The notes below the pieces were generated by a model. That model was not told where the DNA came from. It was given only the letters and a program-made list of their open reading frames with translations, and did not search any database. Shown piece by piece: positions 12,492 to 24,500 of a stretch of 64,000 bases of DNA; position 1 is the first letter of the stretch; every line of letters starts with the position of its first letter. The stretch covers positions 186,001 through 250,000 of the forward strand of contig JABYQQ010000025.1 in assembly GCA_022605405.1 (NCBI GenBank), given 5' to 3'. The stretch is from Earliella scabrosa (lineage: Eukaryota > Basidiomycota > Agaricomycetes > Polyporales > Polyporaceae). Made by a program: the position numbers and the translations under genes.

Positions 12492-14144
12492 TTGCAGATG
12501 CTGCCAAGTTCGCATACGACTAGTACCACCTCATCGGCCGGACCAGGAATATTCCCAACCCCTGCGTTCACTCGCACCTATGACTACAAACTCCCGGATG
12601 AACCACGTCGAGACGATCAAGTCGATATCGACCTCGACGTCAATACCTTGGAGTTCCCACTGAGCGACCGTAATCAGATACAACCAGCTCCTATGCCCAA
12701 CCTTCATGCTGCCAATATCATCACTGCACCTGCCGCCGAAGGTAGCCCGGACAACAAAGATGTCTTCCCCATCCTCGACCTTCCCCCGGAGCTCATCATC
12801 CACATCTTCCGATGCGTGGTCCAGAGCACACCTAGTGGCTTAGATCGAGACCGCCAACGTCTTTGGCTCTCCTGGGTGTGCGGGCCGTTTCGAGAGCTTG
12901 CTCTCGGAGATTCAACCTTGTGGAACCTTTTATGGTTTCATGGATTGTCAACGGCACGGTCTCTCGCGTTCCTTGACCGATGTGGCACGGCACCATTAGA
13001 CGTAATCATCAAGGATGCAGAATACGCCCCAAGCTCCTCTCTAATCATGAGTTCTCAGCTTGACCCCATCTTGGACGCTCTCCTACCCAAAATCGATCAA
13101 ATCAGGATGCTGTATGTGGTGGTCAGAGTGGCGGAAGTTGCAGAGAGGTTCATCTCCCGCTTCTCCGCTGCCGGACGTGCGGCGCAGCTGGCACACTATG
13201 AGGTCCGTGTCGACAATCCGTCACACCGATTCTTCGGACGTCCCATGGGTGTCCAAGTCCCGCTCAGCACCAGCTCCACGCCTCAGCTACAGCACGTCTC
13301 CCTCTGCGGCGTTGACCTAGACTTGACGAAGCTGTCGGCAGTCAATCTCAGAAGCATCAATCTGAGCTATATACGCTCCCGAGCCTTCCCTTCCACCGAG
13401 TCCTGGCTGCAAATTCTCGAGGCTGCGCCTTTCCTACGCCAACTCCAGCTTGAAGGCACGGGCCCTGTCCCCGAAGCGCTCTCGAACCATCGCCCGGCTC
13501 ACCTCCCCAGTCTGCGCATGCTGGCGCTCAGCATGTTGTCTCCCGCTTACGCCATCCATGTCATCTCCCTTATAGACGCCCCCCGCCTCATGAACCTTTC
13601 CCTTCGCGATCTCGGTGATGAGTCGGACTTCCAGTTCATCAAGACTCTTACCGGCCGCTTTCCCGAGATACTCCTGTTGACGCTCTCAAATCTCGAATTG
13701 CCCGCGTCGGACCCTGTCGCCCTCCTGTACGCGATGGTGCGTTGGTTGGAGACCATGCCGCGCCTCAAGATGGTCAGATTCCGCGAAATGGAGCTGTCCC
13801 TCCTCTCGGCGTTTGGCGCAAAAGTGCAACAATTCTGGTCCCCGGAGGAGAGTATGCGCTACGCGGAAAGGGAGAGAGAGAGAAGTGGCGCCACGACGGG
13901 CGAACTCCCAGAGCCCGTTCTCCTTCCCGAACTCCAGTATGTGGAGTTCTTGTACCAGCGCCCCTACGACATATCCACGGTCGTCGAATGGCGCAAAGCT
14001 CTCGGGAGGCCGATCAAGAAGGTCTACACTTACGAGTTCAACGTACCCTTCGTTGATCCGGAGGAAGTGGCGAGGATCAAGGAGCACTGCGAATACGAAG
14101 TCTACGGATCCAACTCCGGCAATCCTCACGGGCGCGGCGGCTGA
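12492..14144 (+). CDS. F-box protein with long C-terminal region
   Basis: An intronless 550-residue frame. An N-terminal Ser/Thr-rich and acidic stretch (about 1-90) precedes an F-box at about residues 92-150 (FPILDLPPELIIHIF...VC.PFRELALGDSTLW). The rest has leucine-rich segments resembling degenerate LRRs, which is usual for the expanded F-box families of Agaricomycetes. F-box proteins recruit substrates to SCF ubiquitin ligases through Skp1; the substrate is unknown. The start at 12492 is the first ATG in frame. A further upstream exon cannot be excluded because an intron-like stretch (GTACGTCGAG...TTGCAG) lies just before the ATG. Convergent with the kinase-like gene B1. It has no counterpart in the other arm. 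Confidence 0.85.
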   Translation: MQMLPSSHTTSTTSSAGPGIFPTPAFTRTYDYKLPDEPRRDDQVDIDLDVNTLEFPLSDRNQIQPAPMPNLHAANIITAPAAEGSPDNKDVFPILDLPPELIIHIFRCVVQSTPSGLDRDRQRLWLSWVCGPFRELALGDSTLWNLLWFHGLSTARSLAFLDRCGTAPLDVIIKDAEYAPSSSLIMSSQLDPILDALLPKIDQIRMLYVVVRVAEVAERFISRFSAAGRAAQLAHYEVRVDNPSHRFFGRPMGVQVPLSTSSTPQLQHVSLCGVDLDLTKLSAVNLRSINLSYIRSRAFPSTESWLQILEAAPFLRQLQLEGTGPVPEALSNHRPAHLPSLRMLALSMLSPAYAIHVISLIDAPRLMNLSLRDLGDESDFQFIKTLTGRFPEILLLTLSNLELPASDPVALLYAMVRWLETMPRLKMVRFREMELSLLSAFGAKVQQFWSPEESMRYAERERERSGATTGELPEPVLLPELQYVEFLYQRPYDISTVVEWRKALGRPIKKVYTYEFNVPFVDPEEVARIKEHCEYEVYGSNSGNPHGRGG

Positions 14145-14704
14145 AGAGGAGATCCGCGCGAAGATAGTTGCCTCCCAAGCGATGTGACGAATTGGAGGCT
14201 GTGTCTATATACTCGCATCCGAGTCTCGTCTGGGGCGAGTGAGGACTGTGGGGGTGTCGAATATTGCGCAGTGGCGTGCGCAGGCAGAAGGGCGTGAGTG
14301 AAAGGCGCTGGTAGAAGGGATGGAGGATGCATATGCATTATATTCAATAGTCAATAGTCTGTACGACAGGACCACCAGTAGCGGCCTCACGTCTTCAAGT
14401 GATGGTTGATGGGTTGTCGTCGCTGCGCGAATGCGTCAAGCTGCACCCACTGTCGGGACTCGGGCTGAGCGGGACCGGATGCATCGGAGCGCAGAGTCTC
14501 CCGACCGCGAACTTACATACTGAACATCTACTAGAGGTGACACGAGCAAGACTCGAACACAGATAGCTGATGATACAATCATGTGCATGTGTACAGGAAA
14601 GCTGCTAGGATCACATCGAATACGCATAGCCGCGACAATGAATGACAACGAAAGCATAGTACAAGTACACCGGCCGCGTCGCGAATTCAATCATATACAC
14701 GTCC
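14145..14704. other. Convergent 3' intergenic region
   Basis: 560 bp between the stop of the F-box gene and the stop of the kinase-like gene B on the opposite strand. No gene, RNA or repeat is seen. Confidence 0.5.
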
Positions 14705-16704
14705 TTATCCCAGCGGGAAGTTGTTGTCCACAAAGTACCAATCGTGCGCCTTCGTGATCAACCCACCGGCCTTTGCACCAGGAGGCCACATCACCGCCGG
14801 CGAGAGATCCTTCGGGTATCGCGCCTCGCCCTCCTTTCCCGCCCAATCAAAGTCGATGATCCTCACCGCGCCGCCTCTGTAGCGTTCAACGACGACGTTC
14901 TGTCCTCGCAGGTCCCCATGCACCATGCCGTTGTCATGCAGCAGCTTGACCGCTGCGCGGACCCGCTCCGCCGTTGCGGGCGCTGCCGGGCCCCAGGCCA
15001 GGGTGTGGTTCCCGCACCATATCATAATAATCATCGTGATCGGTTGATATACGGCCAGCTCGGGATAGGCGGCGTACGGCGGACCACAGTAGATCAGTTT
15101 GGGGGCGTAGTTGGCCTGCGCAAGCAGAGAGTGCGCGTCTTCGCTGTAGCTCCGCGCAAATTTGATGACAAAACTGTCCCTCCGGTGGTTAGGCCAATCC
15201 GTCGAGGAAGGGTTACCGTGCCAGACGTATGGGTTCTGCAAGATTGGGGCACTGCACCTGAATCGAATCCTTCTGCCTGAAGGATCCAGAAAACCACTCG
15301 GTGACGGTAGGAGGGTGTCGTCAGGGTCTAGAGCGCGAGTGTAGGGTTCGTGGTGATACCAGTCCTTGAGGTGGATCAGCCCGAGGTGAAGTGCCTGGAA
15401 GATGCTCGCAAGGGCGTCGACGGCTGAAGAGGGACTAATGTCGCATGGATCCATCAGATGGTGGCTAACCCACCGCCCGCCGCTGTGGATCGATCCGTAA
15501 ACGCGAAGACAGCTCCCGACGAGGGTGATGCCGAAGACGGGGCGACAGCTAGCCTGCCATACATCGTTCCTCTGTAGGGCGGTTAGCATTGCACAACTAT
15601 GCCGTCAAGGTGACTAGAACCTCACGTTGCGGGTTCCGCTTCCGGTCCAGTCGGCGTCGAACTTGCGCATGGCGGTACGAAAGGCATCGTCAACACTTGG
15701 ACGTCTGGTGGTGGAGTCGGCATCAGGCTTGACACTGAGGACGACAAGCGGAACGGGCATGGGAGACGAATCGACCCTCTCCTTGCCCTCGCAAGATAGA
15801 AGTGCGTAATGCGCGGTGCGAGCAATCGCGGCGACAAATACACCTTCCGTCTTGGGGTCGACCAACTGGACGAGGCGCGAAAGGAGGTTCTCCTCCCTAG
15901 CAGCACGATCGGAGGTCGTCGGATGTAAAACGTCGGCCACGAATTGTGCAATGCAGGTCCGTGAAGCATCGGTGGGGGAGTATGGCTGCTTGAATGCACC
16001 GATGAATCGAGCAAACGATGCAGAAAACAATTCGACTGGTGGATGGTTCGTGGCAACCTGGATTGCGTCGCGGTCATGATCATCGTCAATATCGGAGGGG
16101 AGCGTATCAGTGGAAAGGTGGGAAGCGGAAGAACCGGATGTTGCTGTCTCGCCAGATCCATTCTCTTCATCCTCATCCTCATTCTCATCCTCAGAAGCAT
16201 CTGCATGATCTTCACCGTCTTTCAGCTCTAGTTGTTGTGAACTGTGTATCTCCGTGGGGTGGGTATAGTGGTCTACCTCGACATGAACGATGCGCACCAC
16301 TGGATACATAGGTTGCACATACCAGGTAGCCCAATGACCAAATGGACACGATCTTCGCAAATCTTTGGAAGTGCAGACAACGTGTCGAGTATGCCGAGTG
16401 TACGGGGAGCTTGTAAAGCAAAGCAGCCAAGAACACGCCTTCCTAGTGTGTCATGGGGCTCGTACGGAAGGCCGTCTTCCTGCATCGTCCGCTGAGCCTA
16501 CAGCTTTTGGAAGCCAAATGAAAGAAGTGGAGGACATACGATATAGTAGATGGCCAGCTTGGTGACGTTAGTGCAGTGGTCGCGCAGGCAGTCAGCGTAC
16601 ACCGTGGCACGCAGCACGCCCGCACTTTTGTCTGTATTGAATTCCTGGATCCAGACGGAGTCAATAAGCGGGGAGTACACCAAGATCTGACGAAGCTGAG
16701 GCAT
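14705..16704 (-). CDS. Crinkler-like header + nuclease-like + kinase protein, type B copy 1
   Basis: Four exons. Exons 1-2 encode a small header (QILVYSPLIDSVWIQEFN and RVHLVIGLPG). Exon 3 holds a very acidic stretch (DENEDEDEEN) followed by PPVELFSASFARFIGAF. Exon 4 starts with CRPVFGITLVGSCLRVYGSI and then a protein-kinase fold. Kinase residues visible: VIKFA (beta-3 Lys), HGDLRGQN (catalytic Asp and metal-binding Asn) and IDFDWAG (in place of DFG). These suggest an active kinase. The segment before it aligns in layout with the PD-(D/E)XK-like region of gene A, but where an E-x-K would sit there is LSVK, so the nuclease site looks dead. Start chosen at 16704 (MPQLRQ), which matches the paralogs; an in-frame ATG also exists at 16740. 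Substrate unknown. Confidence 0.85.
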
Positions 16705-16936
16705 GGCGCATAGAATCCTAGGTCGTCGTAGAGGATGCAACTTGGTTCTGGTTCAAGTTTCGAGATTCACATGGCGGTGTTCCGTCGGAGTATCGTGACA
16801 ACTGAGCTCCGCTCCCGTGCATCAGTCATGCTTTCGTACTCCGCTGTTGCCAGCAAGCGCCGGGACCCTCGTCACGTGTCGCCCAGGTGTCGCCCAGCAC
16901 AGAGTCACTGCAATCAATTCATTCGCTACTCTTGCC

Positions 16937-17618
16937 TGGTCTCGTACCCAGACGTAGGAGTACAACAATCCGCACCCCACCACCGCGAGTACTCCGACGT
17001 CTGGGGCATTTACCCCCGCCCCTCCTACGTACCCCCTATTTCAAATTTAGTCACGGTCACAAGCCCTCGGCGCGCCCGGCGCCGCACGTGTATCTCGCGC
17101 GAGTAGATTAGATAACAAGATCTATGCACTCGTACAAGCTCGTACACCAGAGGGTGTAACCACCAAACTTCCATCATGTGTATCATTTGAGCCAGAACTG
17201 AATACTGAAGGCTGGAAAACAAGCCACGAATCAGAGAACCAGTGAACGGTTAGTCAGGAGCCTCCTGGCGCTGCCAGTGGCCCAGTGGCGAGGTCTGTGA
17301 AGGCATCTTCGCCACACAGAGCGTTGCATTTCATGCATGATACCTTATACGTCCATGACGCACTATTTAGTGAGTACACTCGAACAAGATACGGTGTAAA
17401 GTCCACCGAGAGTCGCTGTACATGGGGTAGACAATCTCGCGATTGAATCTAGCCATGCGAAGCGCACGTGCGGCGCCGGGCGCGCCGAGGGCTTGTGACC
17501 GTGACTAAATTTGAAATAGGGGGTACGTAGGAGGGGCGGGGGTAAATGCCCCAGACGTCGGAGTACTCGCGGTGGTGGGGTGCGGATTGTTGTACTCCTA
17601 CGTCTGGGTACGAGACCA
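16937..17618. mobile_element. MITE with perfect 154-bp terminal inverted repeats (hAT-like TSD)
   Basis: The segments 16937-17090 and 17465-17618 are exact inverted copies, beginning TGGTCTCGTACCCAGACG. They enclose about 374 bp of non-coding DNA. The direct repeat CTCTTGCC flanks both ends (16929-16936 and 17619-17626), giving an 8-bp target-site duplication; an extra A could make it 9 bp. An 8-bp duplication is typical of hAT elements. There is no transposase. Perfect arms and duplication indicate recent insertion. The right end is only 22 bp from the stop of gene A. Confidence 0.93.
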
Positions 17619-17640
17619 CTCTTGCCCTAGATTGATCACA

Positions 17641-19946
17641 TCACAAAGTAAAGTAGGTATCCAAAGCAGCCAAATCGTCCTGGCGATCGATGTGCGCAAG
17701 CGGAGTCACCTTTCTCGCCTTCCTTGAGATTGGAATCTGAGGCAGCTGAGTAGTGAACCGAGCCTCACCCTCCTCTCCAGCCCAGTCAAAGTGAAGAAAC
17801 TTTACGTCCGGGGTGTCATCTTCGGAGTCGGACTCGGTGTACCAAATTGAGTCCCAGCGTACATTCCCATGAACCAGTCCTTTCTTGTGCAAGAGTTCAA
17901 TGATGGCGTGCCGCACCTTTGCGCGGACTTTAGAAGACGTGGATGCCTTGACGGACTTCCGCCAACGGTCCGTATAGACCGAACCTCCATCTTCCGTTAT
18001 GATATCCTCAAACACCACCATCTGGAGCCCGTCAAATGGTATGTCGTTGTAGAGCTTTCCGCAATACAGGAGCTTCGGAGCCAATCCGTGATTGGCAAGA
18101 GTTTGGTGTGCCGCCAGCCCATACCGTTGGGTAAACTTCACAATGACCTTCAAACCGTCCAATTCGGAGCCCGGAAGAGGAGGGGCGATCCGAGCTGGAT
18201 AGATGAGCTTCGAGGACATGATCTGGCCACCCTGGTACTCAAGTGTGAAGACTTTGGAGTCGAGGGTAAAGGACGTGGGTGCGGGGAACATCGAGGGACG
18301 GAACGGGTCCAGATCTGAGATCGGACCTTGAAAGAGACGCCGAGTTCGGATTTTGATGTCCTCGATGGTTTCCCGAAGGGCGTGGAATACTCGCGCGGTA
18401 GCAAGGATTTCGCGATCGTGAAGCAAGGACGGAATGTAGGCGAACACCGCGCGTTCCAGCAGCGGTTGGCAAATCCACCGGTCGGTGAGAACACATGCAT
18501 AGAACCTAATCATCGGACCGTCCAAGGCCATGGCAATGGTCGGACAGCAATAACGGGCGACAACTTCTGCCAACTGCCGAGAGAACCTGGCATGTCAGCG
18601 ACCGACAACAACGGCTGTACGACGATGCTCCGCTCTCACCTCGTCCTGTTCACAGAAGGTTTCCAAGCCCTTCAGTGCTTGCGCGGCCGCATCGCACTGA
18701 CCAGCGCCGGGCTCATTTTTCATCTCCACCGCGACGACTCGCGCGAGTACGTGGCTGAATCCCGAATCTTCTGTTGCACTTTGAAGTGGGATCTCGAAGC
18801 TGGCGCTGCCGTCAGGAGTGGAGTTTTTGACGGTCACGGACTCGATCGGTATCTGGAGCAGCTCTGAGAGAAAGCCCCGCAGAGCTTCCAGTCGCTCCTT
18901 CTCGGTTGAGTAGAGTGCGGAGGACTTGTGCATGAATCTGTATGTCAGGTCGGAGAGGGCATCACCGGGGTTGATGGACGCGTCTTCGGCACGATACTTG
19001 AACAAGGCAAAGGATGGCCAGAGGATCTCCACAGGGACGCCACGCGTGTCCCTTCCGTTCTTGTGGTGGAACCGCCCATCGTAGTTGAATTGCTCGCCCT
19101 TCTGCCGCTTCAGACAAAATCCGATCTTCGCGGCTTCACTGGGGGAATACGTGAACCTCCTGTAGTTGACGATGTGTTGCCCCAGCTTGGCCGGTGCTAC
19201 ACAGGTAGATGCGGACGCGGTGGTGAGCACAGGCCGTTCACGAGATGCCATCTGGCGGTACGCACAGGAAGCCGGTAGCGGTCCCAAGACATCCTTGGCT
19301 TCGTTACTATGATCATCCGGGTCATTTGCATTCTCATTGAGTAGCAGCGAGGGCAGTTCTATGGGGGACTTGTTAACCTGCCACGGCATGGCGACTTGGA
19401 GTCATTGATATGCTGAGTTCACATACCTTGGGCTGAGTCCGAGTCGGGGGCGATCACCAAATACGCATAGTTGTCGGGCTGGTAGTTTTGCTCAGTGGTT
19501 GGGAGTAAGGACACGGTGCTAGCGTTCTGTAACTTGACGACGGACGCATGGCTCCCGTCTTCGAGCCACAATAGCAGCCTGTCACGGAACGAACTTTCCA
19601 CATTCTCAAAGTCGCACGCGACGCCTCCGGGCTATAAACGAGTATCACGATCGTCTGACTTGTGCTTTCACGAGTCCCACAAAGCTCAAGTACTCACAAG
19701 GTGGTATAAAGCCAAGCGATCGTCTCTGGCGTACTTCTCCCCCAAGAATTGCGTTAACATGCGTTCCTTCACTTCTTTCATCGTGGCGGTAGCCCGGAAG
19801 GTGCTGTTCCACATCAACTTGGGATAATGATCGGTATAGACGTGGATGCGCATCTTGTCAGACTCCGGGTCGTCGACAGGATGTTGAACCGCCGGCCCCT
19901 TGCCTTTCGAGCCTTCCGCCCTGGTCGCTGCCCGAGTCCGAGTCAT
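17641..19946 (-). CDS. Crinkler-like header + PD-(D/E)XK-like + pseudokinase protein, type A
   Basis: A multi-exon gene starting at 19946. The N-terminus carries a small beta-rich header (KMRIHVYTDHYPKLMWNSTF...), then a spliced segment with LLLWLEDGSHASVV. The middle region (about 18620-19389) ends with VVAVEMKNEPGAGQCDAAAQ, an E-x-K motif followed by a Gln as in PD-(D/E)XK nucleases. CCPTIAMALDGPMIRFYACVL follows, a layout I associate with fungal Crinkler-type effectors carrying a nuclease-like plus kinase module. The C-terminal kinase fold keeps VIVKF but has LVHGNVRWDS instead of HxDxxxxN, and LHFDWAG instead of the Asp-Phe-Asp form, so it looks like a pseudokinase. The biochemical activity of this family is not established here. 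A decayed fragment of the same gene lies at 40908-41110. Confidence 0.8.
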
Positions 19947-20229
19947 GGGTACAAGGAGTACAAGGAGGTACAGAGTGAGATGTATTGCGTGGTAATCGTG
20001 CTGCCAGTGTGTGCGGTGAGTACCCGTACGACGTGGTAGGCCGCGATCTTATCGCAATGGCGATCGTGGACGAACCTGGACAACAACAGCAAACATCCAA
20101 GATTCCGACCATACGATCGCGGATCAAAGGTCGACTACTTACTTATGTATGTATGTACTATATGTATACTCTGTTATTTTAGCGATCATTGTAAACGGGC
20201 TGGCCTCTCGCTTGCTTGCCAGCTCCGAG

Positions 20230-21105
20230 CTCGTAAACTCGCAACTTGGACCTCCGCTGGTGGGACTGAGAATGCGCATCATGGCACCTCCGGTCAGCAA
20301 TGCACAAGTAGCCTGCACGAGTAAGATCCGCGACCGCACCGATTTCAACTTCGGCCGTGCAGGTTACTCATACGCACCCGCGCCCACAGCCGTCGACTCC
20401 AACCGGGCGGTGCCATCATCCGGGCCAGACAGCACATCCGCCGGACTGAACAGCAGTGACCATCGTCGCCTGACTCTGAACGTCCGCACGAGCCGGCCCT
20501 GCTTTCCCACCACAACCACATCCCACAGGCGCACCGTGCAGTCTTCCACGTCTGACGCAACGAGCCCGTCTGCGGGGGAGAACGCGGCGACGGCCCAGAC
20601 CGCAGTGCCGCCCGACATGAGGTGTGCGCGTCGTGGACTCGCACCATCGCGTCGCCTGAGACACGACGCGCGCGCCCTCACGGCGCGCGCGTCCGTCGAA
20701 CTTCTATGCGGACGAGCGCCGCGTCCCACATCATGATCGTCTGGCGCGACGCGCGAGCCATGCGGTGCCACGGTGGGAGCGCGGTGCCGTCGGGGGTGTA
20801 TGCGAGGGTTGCCGAGGCGGTGGGGATTTGGCGGTCTCGTCGACAGTCTCGGTCGCGACCACTGTCGAGATGAGACCGCACAGCTTCGCGTCGGGCTCCA
20901 ACGATGCGCTGGCCAGAAGGCGGCTGTTGGGGGAGAGCGCGAGGGCGCCCCGTGCCTGCGTAGCCGGAGTACAGCGACGTTGGCCAACACGGTAGCGCGA
21001 GTGTCTTCAGACCCGCTCGCGGCGTACGCCCGGTCTGGAAAGTATGCGAAGAGGTTAGGCTACAGGGATTGTCGATGGTGTCATCCGGGACAGATGGAGC
21101 GCGCG
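20230..21105 (-). pseudogene. WD40 protein pseudogene (relative of the gene at 39565)
   Basis: On the minus strand, pieces of the intact WD40 gene at 39565-40863 are found in the same order but in shifting frames: a start region resembling GDTIDRHDC, then AYAASGSED, then VFSPDSRLLAS out of frame, then DCTVRLWDV and DGTARLESTAV, and finally the tail around GCGGTCGCGGAT. At least three frameshifts and one large internal deletion of blades separate them. It lies next to gene A, just as the intact copy lies next to the A fragment in the other arm. Confidence 0.85.
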
Positions 21106-21530
21106 GGGGGAGGGTCAGACACTGCACGCTGTGGTGCATGCGGATGGAATTGAATGCAAAGCGATGATAGGAGTTAAGCGGCGGCATTTCACTGTTGTGC
21201 CACGACATGCGGTGGAACAAGCCAGACCTATCCTCACCCTGGCAGCTGAGGGCTCAGTCTTGAGTCGTCAAACGTCTGTCCGAGCTGAGCACGTTGAATA
21301 GTGAGACAGCGGCATAGATCAATGTCCCGAATTCCATTGATGCTGATACATCTATACAAACTACGACTTCTATGTGATCATCCTACAAGTCCCCGACGGA
21401 GCAGACGACTAGCAATTTATGTAATGACACAACCAACAACTCAATTACGCCACACGCCACGCTTCAGTCAGACAGAACCCAATCGGGTGCGTCACAGTTT
21501 GCGCTTGCCATGCTGCGTCCCTACGGCTGT
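21106..21530. other. Spacer between WD40 pseudogene and reductase gene
   Basis: About 425 bp downstream of the reductase stop codon and upstream of the WD40 pseudogene. No gene or repeat is seen. Confidence 0.4.
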
Positions 21531-24500
21531 TCACAGCTTGAGGTGGCCGACCTTGCCCCAGAACTCGACGTAATGCAGCGCGTCCTCCCTGCCAAGCGGG
21601 CGGAGGTCCGCGAGCGCCTTCGAACAGCGCACGGCCTTCTCGGTGCTGAGCGGACCCTTGGAGCCGCCCATTCCGGCGGTGCTGAAGAACGGAAGTAGGT
21701 TGTACGCGGCCTCATGCTCCTCTACGCCCGGGCGCGCGCTCGCCGTCGCCGCCGCCTTCTTCAGACGCTCCAACCACTCTTCGTATGGCACCGCCGGCAC
21801 ACCAAGGCGATCGGCGATCGGCAGGAAGACGGCGTTCCAGGGGACGGGCTTGGGCGAGACGAGGTGCAGCGCGCGCTCGTTCGAGTCGACCATCTCCTGC
21901 AGCGTCGCGGCGACGACGTCAACTGCGACCCATGTGATCTCCTGCAATGCGAAATAGGGTGAGAACTCGTTGCCGGGTGGCGGGAGCAGTGGCGGAGCAG
22001 TGGTGTGCGTACCTCGTCCTTTGCAGGGATGCAGCCGAGCCGTTGGCTGACGCGCACCAGTGCGGCAACCCACTCCGTCGTGTTCCACCCACCGGTGCGT
22101 TGGTCTCCACTCACTTGGCCGACCCGGACAGAAGTCGTCCTGAGACCGGTCTCCTCGGCGGCACGGTTGAAGAGTTGCTCCGCAACCCACTTGCTCTCGC
22201 TGTAGCCCATGCCGACGGCATAGTCGGGCGTTGTGTTGATCGTCTCGACAGCCGGAGTGGGATCTGTGTGATCTGTGGACGCGCATCGTGACGTGAACAT
22301 GCGGTGCCATAAGAGAACGCTCAATCACGTACTGCGCATAGACGAGATGGAGCTGACGAAAAGGGTGCGGGGTCCGCCGGGCAAGGGTGAACTGAGTGCC
22401 ATATCGATGAGGTTGCGCGCGCCAGCAAGGAGCGGCTCGAAAGAGGGAAGCGCAACATTGAAGTCGACGCGCCACGCTGTATAACGTTAAGTGAGCTCGC
22501 GTACGCCCAAGAACCGGGAAAATTTGCCCACCGTTGTGAATGATTTGTGTTACGCTCGTGCGCATCTGTATACGTCGTCAGCAGAGCTCCACGAGATGTC
22601 CCATGCAGACTTCTCTTACCTCTTCATACCGCTCTTCGGTCAAGCCGAAGAACGGCTTCGCAAGATCGACAGCATGGAAGGATACCCTTCCCGAGTCGAG
22701 CAACGACTCATCAAGGCCCCACTGCCGGAACGCGGCGCGGGACCGCTTCTCGAGCGCCTCCACCGATCCGGACGATTCACGGTTGAGTGCGTACACGTGC
22801 GCAACATCCGTGCGTTGGAGAAGCTGCGCGAGAAGGTGCGAGCCGAGGCGTCCACTCGTGCCTGTGACGAGAACCGTCTCCGTAGCGTGCCCGTTAACAT
22901 GGCCGCCCGCGTACCCATTGACGTGGCCGTTTGCGTGCTCGTTCGCGAGCTTGTCAGGGAAACGCCGCTCGAAGCCCGCGCTATACTTGTCGAGCATCGC
23001 GCGCATACGTGCGATCGCTGCAGCGCGCTCGGCGTCCTCGCCGAAGGAGAGCGTGCCGGTGAGGATCCCGTTCACGTAAGCAGCGAGTGCAGTGATAGTG
23101 GGGTTGTTGTACACGAAGGTGGAGGGGATATCGTGCACTTTGACGGTAGAGGAGGAACGGAGTGCGTGGATCGCCGTGTTACGGATCCATGTTGCTTGCA
23201 AGCTGCGCATAAGACCGTGTTAGCTCAAGTCGCAACTGCGAGCAGATGTGAAAGGAAGGAAGCCGGGAACGTACCTATCGCAGCCTTGCTGGAAGAGATC
23301 ATCGGTGTCCTTGAGTTCAGGGTTCTCCATGACCTTTCGTACGACGTGGCCAACCCATTCGCGCACGGACTCAGGAGTCCACTCCCGAGGGAGGGGTGCA
23401 TCGACCTGTGAGGTCTCCTCGACTTTCTTGTAGAGCTCGTCGATCTCCTCGGCGTATGCGGCAATACAAACCTGGCGGCGAGGGGTACCCTTCGCCGTGT
23501 ATTCAAGGGGCTTCTCCGGCTTTGTTACCATAATCATCTACAGTGCAACATCAGTATCGCATGGATGCGCACTCCACGCGACGGGCATCACGCACCTCCT
23601 TGAAGATGCGCGAATGCGATGGGGCGTATGCGTTCATCTTCTCGATGGATGGCCTAATTTAGCCGGAGAGGATTAAGATGTGGATCATGAATTAGAAGAG
23701 TGATACGTACCAAATCTTGTTCCTGTACGCCTCGAGAGCAGCATCATCGCGCGGATCGAAGGGCTCCTCCGGCTGGATGAGCACACCGTTCTGGAAACGC
23801 CCACGTCCAAACATGAGGCATGCAAAGACGTTGGGATCCTCCATGAGGATCGCCTCTGTCGAAGCAAGCGCAGTTAGCGCACGAGCTACGCACGAGACTG
23901 GAACGCTTACCAAGGGGTGCAGGGTTGGTCTTTTCGCCCGTAGAGAGCATAAGCTGGTCGTCCACACGACCGAAGACGCGGAAGAGGTGGTGCTTGGTGG
24001 GGTGCCGTTGCAAGAGATCGCTCGTGGCGTAGGCAGGGCGCCCATCAATCACAGCGTTGAAGACGTTCGGAGTGTTCGTTGCAGATTCCTGCACCATAGA
24101 CGCCGAAGTGAGCGACTCCTCGTATCACGAATGACAGGAGAAGCACGCTGAAGCACACTTACAAAGGCAACGGGCTCGAATAGGTCTGGTTGGCCCTCTT
24201 GAGGAATGAGCCTAAGGTCGATATGTGGCGAGATCTCGAAGTAGTCCCACTCGGGCTTGTCCATGGTCTCCGGGCTGGGGATCAAGCGAACGACTGCCCC
24301 AATCTCCGTCCTGTAACGCCGTCATATTTCGTCAGTCTATACGGATCATGGAAGGAACTGGGGAGACGCACAAGCCATAGAACGGAATGAGGGCAACGTT
24401 GTCTGCGGCGATGCGATCACCGATCTGCTTGTTCATCGGCGCGCCCGCATAGATCTGTGATTGGGTACGGGTACGGCATCTCCGTTAGACACAGGGCCGC

